This document shows positions 36,473 through 44,583 of a stretch of DNA of 64,000 nucleotides, one piece after another. Each line of letters begins with the position of its first letter. Positions within the stretch are counted from its first letter, which is position 1. The stretch spans positions 67,001 through 131,000 of the forward strand of contig JADJYM010000012.1 of the NCBI GenBank assembly GCA_016719755.1, in the 5' to 3' direction. A program made the position numbers and the translations under genes. The stretch is from Novosphingobium sp. (GTDB lineage: Bacteria; Pseudomonadota; Alphaproteobacteria; Sphingomonadales; Sphingomonadaceae). The notes below the pieces were generated by a model. The model made no database searches and was not told where the DNA came from. It saw nothing but the letters and a program-made list of their open reading frames with translations.

Positions 36473-37248
36473 CCGCAGCCGGGCGTGCGTTTCTGACCGT
36501 CGAAAAGGCGGAACTCGAATTCGGCAGATGGCAACTCTCCCGGAAACTCGGGAATGTATTCAGCTCCAGCAGGTATCGGTGATTTCGTTTCCTCGGCCAC
36601 TGCGTAGCGATTGATACCGCCGCAGACAGGGCACTGCCTTGCCTTTGAGCGGATACCCATCAGCGTTATTCGGTCACCGAACCAGTGTATGAGGTCAACC
36701 GGCGATATTGTGCGGGCAAAGCACCCTCGGCGACAGGCGATCTGCAGAACGAGCCCGGCAGTATAGGCCTCTCGCAACGACATGGTCAGCAACCGGAAGC
36801 GCTGCATCCGTCCAACGCTGGAAGCCGTGAGAATGCGCGATTGTTCGGGCAAGAAGTTGAGCAGGTCCGCGCCCGACCTCAGCAGGCGCTGCGCCCACAC
36901 CGCTTCGGCACGGATGCTGTCCGCCCGGGTCCAGTGAACCTCGAGAATGCGAAAAATCGGCATAGCACCTGTGCGAATGAGCTGGCCCATTCGGCGATAC
37001 AGGGCATTGGACGAAGCCGCTGGCGCAAGAGCGTGTCGCAAGTGTTCCTGGATACGCGGAACGATCCGAGCCGTCTGACCGATATAGATCGGCACTCCAG
37101 GCAATATCTCATCGCGATCGGAAAACGTTGGATCTATTATGACGTAGTTCGCATAGGCAGCAGTCGGTACCAGTTCCTCGGCTTCGTAGGCGACAGCCTT
37201 GAACTTGGCACGAAATCCGTCTGAAATCTTCGGCGGTTTTCTGGGCAT
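36469..37248 (-). CDS. GIY-YIG-like endonuclease domain protein
   Basis: A 259-residue protein. Residues about 32-75 show a GIY-YIG-like core: YANYVIIDP, then GVPIYIGQTARIVPRIQEHL. The later His/Arg-rich segments could complete a nuclease fold, and a zinc-like RQCPVCGGINRY occurs near residue 210. In an island like this a role in restriction or DNA cutting is plausible, but it is inferred. Codon use looks like the rest of the element. Confidence 0.5.
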   Translation of the reverse strand: MPRKPPKISDGFRAKFKAVAYEAEELVPTAAYANYVIIDPTFSDRDEILPGVPIYIGQTARIVPRIQEHLRHALAPAASSNALYRRMGQLIRTGAMPIFRILEVHWTRADSIRAEAVWAQRLLRSGADLLNFLPEQSRILTASSVGRMQRFRLLTMSLREAYTAGLVLQIACRRGCFARTISPVDLIHWFGDRITLMGIRSKARQCPVCGGINRYAVAEETKSPIPAGAEYIPEFPGELPSAEFEFRLFDGQKRTPGCG

Positions 37249-37338
37249 TCGATGGTTCCTTCTCGAGTTTTCAAACTCGACCGAACCATCGCCCCCTCCA
37301 CTCTCGAACTGACCGACGCCATGGCGTCGGTGGGTCGT

Positions 37339-38598
37339 CTACTCGTTTTCAGGATACCGGGGCTGGTAACGTTCGACAGGCGTGCGCCAGTTCAGGAAGA
37401 AGTCCAACGGATCTTGTGTGCCGAGGAATTCCCGTGCGAGCGTCAGTCGATCCTGAACCCGCAGCCGCTCATCTGGGGAAAGCTGCTCAGCGCGTTGCTC
37501 AACCCCAGCTAGAAATCGCTCAACGCCCACGACTTCGCTCCAAGTGCCGATGATCTTCCGCAGGTCAGCGTCGCTTTCAGCTTCCGATTGTCGGATCCGC
37601 TTTTGATCTTCCTCGCGCTTGCGGCGGTCTTCTTCGACCAGCCACTGCTGATGCCGGACCTCCGCTTCGCGTCGCGCCTTCTCAAGGTCTTGAGCCAGTT
37701 TGGGAGCCATCGCTTCGATTTCTTGAGCAATCCCTTTGAGCTTTGGGCGCAGAGAGGCGGTTTTGGTTTCGTCCCAGGTCCGTGAGAAGCTCACGCTGTG
37801 ATATGGAGAATAGGCGAATATCCGAAATCGTCCCGACGGAAGCTCTCTGGTGGTTGTCCAACTGCGATAGGAATTACGGGAATGCCGTCGTTCCAACTCG
37901 ACGGTATCGCGCACATACTTGCCGTTGAGGTACCGAAGCGTGGCGGTCTCCGGATATTCAAAAATGATGAGGCCGATGGCTATCGACCCGACATAGACAA
38001 CCGTGGGACGATACGGCGACCAGTATCGCGTATGATGCCAGTAATCGACTGAGGGCGTATCAACATTGACCCGCCGCATCGATTCCTGGGTTGGCGCCAT
38101 GACTACGCGATGCCCCATGGATTCAAGGGCGTTGAACAGATCGTTCGCCAACGACAGGGCCCTGTCGAGCCCCTCTCTCGACGTCACGACATCCACCAGA
38201 AGCTTCTTGTATGGCTTGAGATAGTCCCATTCCTCGATCTGCCTGGTCTTTTCGAAGTGTGCCTTTGCACCTCGAATGAGCCCATGAGAGCAATCGCGAG
38301 GGATGCTTGGCTTCTTACCCGAAGGCACCGGCGGTTTCGGCACTTCCACCTTTGCAACTGGCAGTCTCTCCCCCTCCTTGCTCCAATGGAGAGGGTCGCC
38401 CGGTAGCGCGGCAGGCAACGGGGGCTGAGCCGAGGCCTTGCCGACAGCCAACTTCGCCCAATAGCCGCGCTCTGGCCGGGGTACGTTGAGCAACGTGCAC
38501 ATTCTTGCCAGGTAGCTGCCCGACACGTCGAAGCGTGTAGCAACCTTGGTCATCGGCTCTGACCAGACCAGCTTGTAGAGTTCGTCACGGGAGATCAT
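37339..38598 (-). CDS. Hypothetical 419-residue protein with coiled-coil region
   Basis: I do not recognise this protein. The N-terminus (MISRDELYKLVWSEPMTKVA then FDVSGSYLARMCTLLNVPRP) resembles an HTH DNA-binding segment. A central region with Trp/Tyr-rich strands (about 150-280) precedes a long charged coiled coil (about 285-360). It stands as a single gene between the GIY-YIG-like gene and the DUF3883 gene. Its place in the cargo of the element suggests a defence-related job, with no direct support. Confidence 0.5.
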   Translation of the reverse strand: MISRDELYKLVWSEPMTKVATRFDVSGSYLARMCTLLNVPRPERGYWAKLAVGKASAQPPLPAALPGDPLHWSKEGERLPVAKVEVPKPPVPSGKKPSIPRDCSHGLIRGAKAHFEKTRQIEEWDYLKPYKKLLVDVVTSREGLDRALSLANDLFNALESMGHRVVMAPTQESMRRVNVDTPSVDYWHHTRYWSPYRPTVVYVGSIAIGLIIFEYPETATLRYLNGKYVRDTVELERRHSRNSYRSWTTTRELPSGRFRIFAYSPYHSVSFSRTWDETKTASLRPKLKGIAQEIEAMAPKLAQDLEKARREAEVRHQQWLVEEDRRKREEDQKRIRQSEAESDADLRKIIGTWSEVVGVERFLAGVEQRAEQLSPDERLRVQDRLTLAREFLGTQDPLDFFLNWRTPVERYQPRYPENE

Positions 38599-38777
38599 GC
38601 GCTTGCCTCTTGCTCACGGCTCTAGGGCAAAAACACTACCGGCTGACCGAATGCGCCCCAAGCACACCAAGTTGAATTTCAATGGTAGCAGCGTAGTAGT
38701 AGCTGCTGCGCATCGGTCCACTGGCTGAACATCTCAGCACTGTGAAGGCGCTCATCTGCTGGCAACCTGGAGTTCTG

Positions 38778-39602
38778 ATGTCCGGAGATTGGAGTGACGA
38801 ACAAAATGACGTGATCGTCGCGGACTATTTCGCGATGCTTGGGGATGATCGTGCTGGCCGGAGCTACAACAAGGCTGCGCACAACAGGACTGTGCAGGCC
38901 AAAACCGGGAGGCCACGCGGCTCGATCGAATACAAGCACCAGAATATCAGCGCGGTCCTGAAGGCTCTGGGTGAAGACTGGATACCCGGCTACAAGCCAG
39001 CGTTCAATTTCCAGACCTCGCTGATCGATGCCGTTGTGCGTGGGCTCGACCGAGCGCCTATGCATCTGGCCAAAGAGTTGCGCGCACCGTCATTCGTCAA
39101 GGAACAACCAACGCTTTGGATTGGACCGCCACCGACATTGAGCAACATGCCACCTCCTGACGAACTGGAACAAATGTCGGCAATCGCCAGAAAGTTCGAT
39201 GTTGCCGGAAGGGATGCCAAGAATCGCGCACTCGGCCTCGCTGGGGAAGAGCGGGTGCTTGAGCATGAACGAGCGACATTGCGGGCTGCGGGGCGAACGG
39301 ATCTGGCCGAACGCATCCGGTGGGTGTCCCACGTGGATGGCGACGGTGCGGGCTACGACATTCTCAGTTTTGAGCCCAACGGCCGTGACAGGCTCGTCGA
39401 GGTCAAGACGACCAATGGCTGGGAGCGAACACCTTTCCACATCTCGCGCAACGAGTTGGCCGTAGCCGAAGATCGGCGCGAGCATTGGACGTTGGTCAGG
39501 CTCTGGAACTTCACTCGCGAACCTCGCGCCTTTGAACTGCGCCCGCCACTGGAGGCGCATGTTTCGCTTATGGCGACCAGCTACCAAGCAAGCTTCTTAT
39601 GA
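38778..39602 (+). CDS. DUF3883 domain protein, nuclease-like
   Basis: A 274-residue protein. The C-terminal part has the DUF3883 / PD-(D/E)xK-like pattern: GYDILSFEPNGRDRLVEVKT, where Asp, Glu and Lys occupy nuclease-like positions, then NELAVAEDRREHWTLVRLW. The N-terminal ~90 residues (WSDEQNDVIVADYFAMLGDD) form a separate helical domain seen with restriction-like proteins. DUF3883 is frequent in phage-defence islands. Start chosen at ATG 38778 (MSGDWSDEQ). A promoter region with palindromes for the next gene follows. Confidence 0.65.
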   Translation: MSGDWSDEQNDVIVADYFAMLGDDRAGRSYNKAAHNRTVQAKTGRPRGSIEYKHQNISAVLKALGEDWIPGYKPAFNFQTSLIDAVVRGLDRAPMHLAKELRAPSFVKEQPTLWIGPPPTLSNMPPPDELEQMSAIARKFDVAGRDAKNRALGLAGEERVLEHERATLRAAGRTDLAERIRWVSHVDGDGAGYDILSFEPNGRDRLVEVKTTNGWERTPFHISRNELAVAEDRREHWTLVRLWNFTREPRAFELRPPLEAHVSLMATSYQASFL

Positions 39603-39605
39603 AGC

Positions 39606-39660
39606 GGCCAAATATGGCCTCTAAAATTGACATTTGAGATATAAAAGGCCATATATGGCC
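39606..39660. promoter_or_regulatory. Twin palindromic operators of the HipB-like gene
   Basis: Two 14-bp palindromes, GGCCAAATATGGCC (39606-39619, one mismatch) and GGCCATATATGGCC (39647-39660, perfect), lie 41 bases apart, about four helical turns, directly before the hipB start at 39662. This is the arrangement used by autoregulating HipB-HipA complexes. Confidence 0.75.
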
Positions 39661-39661
39661 G

Positions 39662-39973
39662 ATGCTTCTCACACTCCAAGATCAAATGACGGACCTTGGA
39701 AAGCGGATCAAAGCGCGCCGCCTAGCACTTGATCTTACCCAGCAAGCGGCGGCTGCCAAAGCAGGCGTAGGCCACCGAACGTGGCGAAGGATGGAAGCCG
39801 AAGGTAAGGCTTCCATCGGAGACCTGGTTCGAGCTGCCATTGCTCTCCGGTGCGATGAAGGCATTGTTGGGCTATTCCCTGAAATGGCCGCAAACAGCAT
39901 GGACGATTTGCTCGCTCAACAACGCAAGGCAACCAAATCGCAACGGCAGCGCGCCGGGGGTACGAGGCCATGA
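39662..39973 (+). CDS. hipB: HipB-like antitoxin, XRE-type
   Basis: A 103-residue protein with one HTH_XRE domain (RIKARRLALDLTQQAAAAKA, then GVGHRTWRRMEAEGKASIGD). It should bind and neutralise HipA and repress the operon through the twin palindromes just upstream. It overlaps hipA by four bases. Start at ATG 39662; a later ATG at 39686 would also keep the HTH. Confidence 0.8.
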   Translation: MLLTLQDQMTDLGKRIKARRLALDLTQQAAAAKAGVGHRTWRRMEAEGKASIGDLVRAAIALRCDEGIVGLFPEMAANSMDDLLAQQRKATKSQRQRAGGTRP

Positions 39974-41232
39974 AGCTTGCGCCGGGAACTCCACTGGCTG
40001 TTGGACTTCTGAGCGATGAGAAGTCCGCACCGCGTTCGGTCGGCAGGCTGGCGATGGCCAATGGATTAGCACAGCTCGAATGGTCGGCAGAAGTCATCGC
40101 CGAGGGCATGACAATCTCTCCTCTGCGCTACCCCATGGAGCCAGGACTACACCCGGCTCGCGGCCGGGCGTTCGATGGCCTCCACGGTTTCCTTTCGGAC
40201 TGCCTGCCCGACGCTTGGGGCATGTTGTTGTTGAAACGTCGGCTCCAACAGACGGGGCATCGGTTTGAAGATCTGGATGCAGTTGACCGGCTTGCCTTGG
40301 TGGGCACGAAAGGTCGAGGCGCCCTCGTCTTCCAACCTCAAACATTCGCTGGAGATGTCTCTGACAGTATCGATCTCGACCTCCTGGCCGATGAGGCCCG
40401 TCATGTGCTGCTGGGTGAGGAGACCGAATTAGAAGCGCTGTTGGCTCGCCTGGGCGGCGGTTCTGGCGGTGCGCGGCCGAAAGTCCACGTGGCGATCGGC
40501 GTAGACGGTAGCTTGCGCGCCGGGGACGAACTGGCTGTCGGGGGAGATGGAAACGCTGGTGAGGAATGGATCGTCAAGTTTGCAGCGACCAACGACCCTG
40601 CTGATATCGGACCGCTGGAAGAGGCCTATGCAAGGATGGCCCGCGCCGCACACATTGATATGGCAGAGACGAAGCTGATCCCATCGGCGTCCGGCCCCGG
40701 TCATTTCGCTACCAAGCGATTCGATCGACCGGCACCGGGTAAGCGGCTTCACATGGTCAGCTTAGGCGGAGCACTTGAGGCATCACCGCATATGCCGAGC
40801 GTCGACTACGACGGCTTCCTGAAGGCGACATTGGCCATCACCCACAGCATGGCAGACGTTGAACAGGCCTTCCGCCGCATGGTCTTCAATGTGCTCTCGC
40901 GAAATCGCGACGATCATGTCCGACAGCATGCCTACCTGATGGATGATCGGGGAAATTGGCGGCTTGCACCTGCCTTCGACCTCACGTTCTCAAACGGCCC
41001 CGGCGGCGAGCATTACATGGCCGTTCAGGGCGAAGGCCGCACCATCACACGCGAACACGTCGAGAAGCTCGGGAAAGGTCACGGAATTTCAGCAAAGCGT
41101 GTCGCCGCCGTCATTGACGATGTTCGCTCCGCACTCGCCGATTGGCCGATGCATGCTCGTGAAACCGGAATTGGAGTGTCCCTGACCACTGTGTCGGAAG
41201 GCTTGGACTCAGTCACCCGACAGTTTGGCTGA
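39970..41232 (+). CDS. hipA: HipA-type serine/threonine kinase toxin
   Basis: A 420-residue kinase-fold toxin. The HipA signature appears as GGARPKVHVAI (Gly-rich loop) near 165, EEWIVKFAAT near 195, the catalytic segment FNVLSRNRDDHVRQHAYLMD near 305 and LAPAFDLTFSNG near 335. In E. coli, HipA phosphorylates glutamyl-tRNA synthetase and causes growth arrest; the target here is unknown. It is coupled to hipB by a four-base overlap. The reading frame is intact. HipBA pairs stabilise mobile elements and also act in phage defence. Confidence 0.85.
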   Translation: MKLAPGTPLAVGLLSDEKSAPRSVGRLAMANGLAQLEWSAEVIAEGMTISPLRYPMEPGLHPARGRAFDGLHGFLSDCLPDAWGMLLLKRRLQQTGHRFEDLDAVDRLALVGTKGRGALVFQPQTFAGDVSDSIDLDLLADEARHVLLGEETELEALLARLGGGSGGARPKVHVAIGVDGSLRAGDELAVGGDGNAGEEWIVKFAATNDPADIGPLEEAYARMARAAHIDMAETKLIPSASGPGHFATKRFDRPAPGKRLHMVSLGGALEASPHMPSVDYDGFLKATLAITHSMADVEQAFRRMVFNVLSRNRDDHVRQHAYLMDDRGNWRLAPAFDLTFSNGPGGEHYMAVQGEGRTITREHVEKLGKGHGISAKRVAAVIDDVRSALADWPMHARETGIGVSLTTVSEGLDSVTRQFG

Positions 41233-41577
41233 ACGATCAGATTTCAATTACCAGCTCGGGTTTAAATTCGTCGTTCTCGATGACCTTACTTCGCGCCTGC
41301 GGACCGTACCCCTTCGGGTTGCAAACGACGCGCGTGTTCCCCGCCAAATAGTCGCAACTCGTGTGGGTATGACCATGCACCCAAAGCGAAGCCCCCGAAT
41401 TTTCGACGAGCTCAGACAGGTCACTGCAGAACGCTGGGGTCACTGGATCATTTGCGTACCGCTGATGGACCGATCGGGGATGCGGAAGGTGATGGGTAAC
41501 GACGATGGTTTTGCCATCAAACGGCTCGCGAAGCACTTCTTCAAGCCAGAGGCGCGACTCCATGTGCCACCGGAGTG

Positions 41578-42470
41578 TCAATCGGCGTTCAATCGGGACC
41601 CCCTATCGGCGTGCAGAAGGGACCCCCTTGCAGTTGCGGGGATTGGTTGATGCTGGGCGCGTGTTTCGCGCTGCTGGCGGCGTAGGGAGGGCGTAGCCCG
41701 ACCGGAGGCGGCAGCAGCGCGAGGGCCGTTTTCTGATTGGGTCAGCTGCGGTTTTTTGAAGCGCCAGCTGTCGTTGCCTGTCTCGACGATATCGCAATGG
41801 TGGGTGATGCGGTCGAGCAGCGCAGTGGTCATTTTGGGGTCGCCGAACACGGTGGGCCATTCGCCGAAGGCCAGGTTGGTGGTGATGATGACCGAGGTCT
41901 GCTCGTAGAGCTTGCTGATCAGATGGAACAGCAGCTGGCCGCCTGAGCGGGCGAACGGTAGATAGCCCAGTTCATCGAGCACCACGAGATCGAGCCTGCC
42001 GAGCTGGGCTGCGATGGCGCCAGCCTTGCCGATGCGAGCTTCTTCTTCGAGCCGAGTGACGAGATCGACCGTGTTGAAGTAGCGTCCGCGAGCGCCAGCA
42101 CGCACGACGCCGGCGGTGATCGCGGTGGCCAGATGGGTCTTGCCCGTCCCGGTCCTGCCGATGAGCACGATGTTCCGGCGACCAGGTACGAACGAACCTG
42201 CGTGAAGGAGCGCACCAGCCCTTCGTTGATCGGGGTCCCCTCGAACACGAAGGCGTCGATGTCCTTGATTACCGGCAGCTTGGCCGCGGTCATGCGATAG
42301 CGGATCGAGGCGGCATGACGATGCGCGGCTTCGGCGCGCAGCAGGTCGGCCAGGATCTCATGGGTCGTGCGCTTGCGCTGCAGCCCGGTGGTGACCGCCT
42401 CGTCGAAGGCCCCTGCCATGCCCTTGAGGCCGAGCGAGCGCATCGCCTCGATCATCTCATGCCGCTGCAT
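41578..42470 (-). pseudogene. istB: IstB transposition helper ATPase of IS21, frameshifted
   Basis: The N-terminal part (from 42470, MQRHEMIEAMRSLGLKGMAG) runs to about 42190 in one frame. The P-loop part ([20 protein letters not shown], then [10 protein letters not shown] and [13 protein letters not shown]) continues in another frame to 41578. The break falls near 42170-42190, in the segment that should read ...RRNIVLIG. IstB is an AAA+ ATPase that directs IstA to target DNA. The frame change could be real or a sequencing slip. The C-terminus is Arg/Ala-rich up to the element's end. Confidence 0.8.
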
Positions 42471-43971
42471 CGAAGCCTCGCACCGTATCGTAGCGCGCGC
42501 AGTCCGCGATCGGCGGGTGGTTGAGCTTGAGGTCGACGATCACGTCCAGGGGGCGCTCGGATGGCGGGTCCCGGTATCGGGCCAGAATGTTGAGGATGAC
42601 CTCGTCGCTGACGGCACCGCTATCAAGCGCCTCCCGGATCGCGGCCTCGACCGCTTCCAGGCCATCGGTCATTACAGCTGCCAGCACGCGCACGAAGCGG
42701 CGGTCGGCTTCATCACCGCTGCCCAGCTTGCGCCGCAGCCGCGTCAGTGCCGCTGGTAGGTCCCACCCCTGGAAGGGTGCGCCGTTCCGCAAGGCCCCAG
42801 GCTTGTTGGCCAGAACGGGCAGGTAATGCCAGGGATCATAGATCGTTCGGTCGCGGCCGAAGTGCCGGGCATGTTCGGCGATGACCTCGTCGCCGAGGCG
42901 CACGACGATGCAGTCGGCATAGGCGCGGACCTGAACGGACCGCCGTGCAGCCTTAGCCATGACCGAGTAGCGGTTGCGGTCGAAGCTGATCAAGCAGGTG
43001 CCCGTCACGGCATGCGCGGTCTCGTGGAAGCCGTCAAACGGTGCCAGCATCGGCTGCAGGGCTGGTCGTTCGAGCTCCAGCGCTTCGGCAACGGTCAGCT
43101 CCTTTTGCTCGGGATGGGCGTGCCTTACGGCCCAGCGCAGGCACTCAGCTTCCAGCCACCCGTTGAGCTCCTCGATGCTGGCAAAGCGCAGGCGGGGTTG
43201 GAAGAAGCGGCCTCGGATGGTCTGCACCTGGTGTTCAACCTGCCCCTTCTCCCACCCCGCCGCTGGCGAGCAGGCCGTGGGCTCGACCATGTAATGATCA
43301 GCCATGACCAGAAAGCGGCGGTTGAACACCCGCTCCTTGCCGATGAACACGGTGGTGACCGCGGTCTTCATGTTATCGTAGATCCCGCGCAGCGGAACGC
43401 CACCAAAGAAGGCGAAGCCGCGGGCATGGGCGTCAAACACCATCTCCTGTGTCTCGCGTGGATAGGCTCGGACATAGACTGCCCGCGACGCGCATAGCCG
43501 CATATGCGCCACCTTCACCCGCATCGGCTTGCCGGCGATCTCTACGTCCTCATGGCTCCAGTCGAACTGGTAGGCCTCGCCGGGCTGGAATAGCAGCGGG
43601 ATAAAGGCCGGCGCCCCATCGCCAGGATCCTTGCGCCGTGCTTCCGCCCAGCGCCGGGCGTAGCGCCGGACCGCATCGTAGGAACCCTCGAACCCCTCAC
43701 GGCACAGCAGGTCATGGATGCGCGTCATCCGCAGCCGATCGCGCCGGGGCCGGGCCTCGTTCTCCGTCAGCAGCACATCGAGCCGCTCCTGAAACGGCCC
43801 AAGCCTGGGCAGCGGTTGAACCTTGCGCCGATAATCGAACGCGCCTTCCGGCGCCCGGATCGCCTTGCGCACCACCTTGCGCGACAGCCGCAGATCCCGC
43901 GCAATCGCCTTGATCGACTTCCCATCCGCGTGTTCACGCCGAATCCGGCAAACTGTCTCCACCACCAACAT
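42457..43971 (-). CDS. istA: IstA transposase of IS21
   Basis: A 504-residue DDE transposase. It begins with HTH segments (IRREHADGKSIKAIARDLRL). The catalytic core has Asp in AYQFDWSHEDVEIAG, the second Asp in LRGIYDNMKTAV and Glu in WEKGQVEHQVQTI. The C-terminal part is Arg-rich and binds DNA. The frame is complete from ATG-equivalent 43971 (MLVVETVCRI). It overlaps istB by 14 bases, typical of IS21 operons. Confidence 0.9.
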   Translation of the reverse strand: MLVVETVCRIRREHADGKSIKAIARDLRLSRKVVRKAIRAPEGAFDYRRKVQPLPRLGPFQERLDVLLTENEARPRRDRLRMTRIHDLLCREGFEGSYDAVRRYARRWAEARRKDPGDGAPAFIPLLFQPGEAYQFDWSHEDVEIAGKPMRVKVAHMRLCASRAVYVRAYPRETQEMVFDAHARGFAFFGGVPLRGIYDNMKTAVTTVFIGKERVFNRRFLVMADHYMVEPTACSPAAGWEKGQVEHQVQTIRGRFFQPRLRFASIEELNGWLEAECLRWAVRHAHPEQKELTVAEALELERPALQPMLAPFDGFHETAHAVTGTCLISFDRNRYSVMAKAARRSVQVRAYADCIVVRLGDEVIAEHARHFGRDRTIYDPWHYLPVLANKPGALRNGAPFQGWDLPAALTRLRRKLGSGDEADRRFVRVLAAVMTDGLEAVEAAIREALDSGAVSDEVILNILARYRDPPSERPLDVIVDLKLNHPPIADCARYDTVRGFDAAA

Positions 43972-44583
43972 CCCGATCTCGCCACCTGGAAAACCAGACA
44001 GCTCGCTACACCATCAGAATGAGGGGTCCCTTTTAGACGCCGATCACCCCGCTAACGGGGTCCCTTTTGCACGCCGGTCTACACCACCGGAGTGTTTGCT
44101 CGGGCGACAGGGGCTCTCGCAGGTCAGTTGGGAAAATGACCCTGAAATCGTTCATCCACCTTCCTGCGTTGCGCATGGCCATGCGACCGTTCCCAAATAT
44201 TTCGAAATCAGTCCAAAGTGTGCTGCCGAGAAAACGCACGCCATCGAAGGTGACCGCAGCATCCTGAAGAAGATGGATACCGAGTTCCTCTGCTAGCTCT
44301 TGGGCACCCGCACTCTCATCCTGAACGGTGAACCGCTTGCGGTAGGCATACCACTCGTGATTTCCAGGGACATAGATCACTGGGCGACCGTCAGATCGCT
44401 CCGCCAACCAACGAACGCCTTCACTTAGCGGATCATGGATGTCGCCCGCCGCGATGAGCACATCGAAGTCAGGCCGAGATTCGGGAAGATCCCAGTCGCT
44501 TTGTTCGATGTGTAGGTCGGAAAGTATCCAAGCGCGCATAGGCCGGTGTTACGGGCACCTGCACAATGGCGCCACAAATTTGC

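Larger units (their letters stand above)
41576..44083 (-). mobile_element. IS21-family insertion sequence
   Basis: The element is 2508 bp long. Its ends are TGTCAATCGGCG and the complement of TGTAGACCGGCG, with further internal terminal repeats containing AAGGGACCCC. It is flanked by a 9-bp direct repeat CCACCGGAG (41567-41575 and 44084-44092). The two genes are istA and istB, overlapping by 14 bases as in IS21. The element has jumped into a metallophosphoesterase gene. IstB is frameshifted as read, so this copy may not move by itself. Confidence 0.93.
41237..44539 (-). pseudogene. Metallophosphoesterase, split by an IS21 element
   Basis: The N-terminal part (44539 to 44084) has WILSDLHIEQSDWDLP, AAGDIHDP and VPGNHEWYAY, the calcineurin-like metal-binding motifs. 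The C-terminal part (41575 to 41237) has VVTHHLPHP and VHGHTHTSCDY, the last metal ligands. Removing the IS element (41576-44083) and one copy of its 9-bp duplication restores a continuous frame (LSPEQTLRW + HMESRLWLEE). The restored protein is about 260 residues, with all ligands in place. The start is 45 bases after the helicase stop on the same strand, so it looks like the last gene of the ATPase-methylase-helicase operon. As it stands the gene is broken. Confidence 0.85.
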
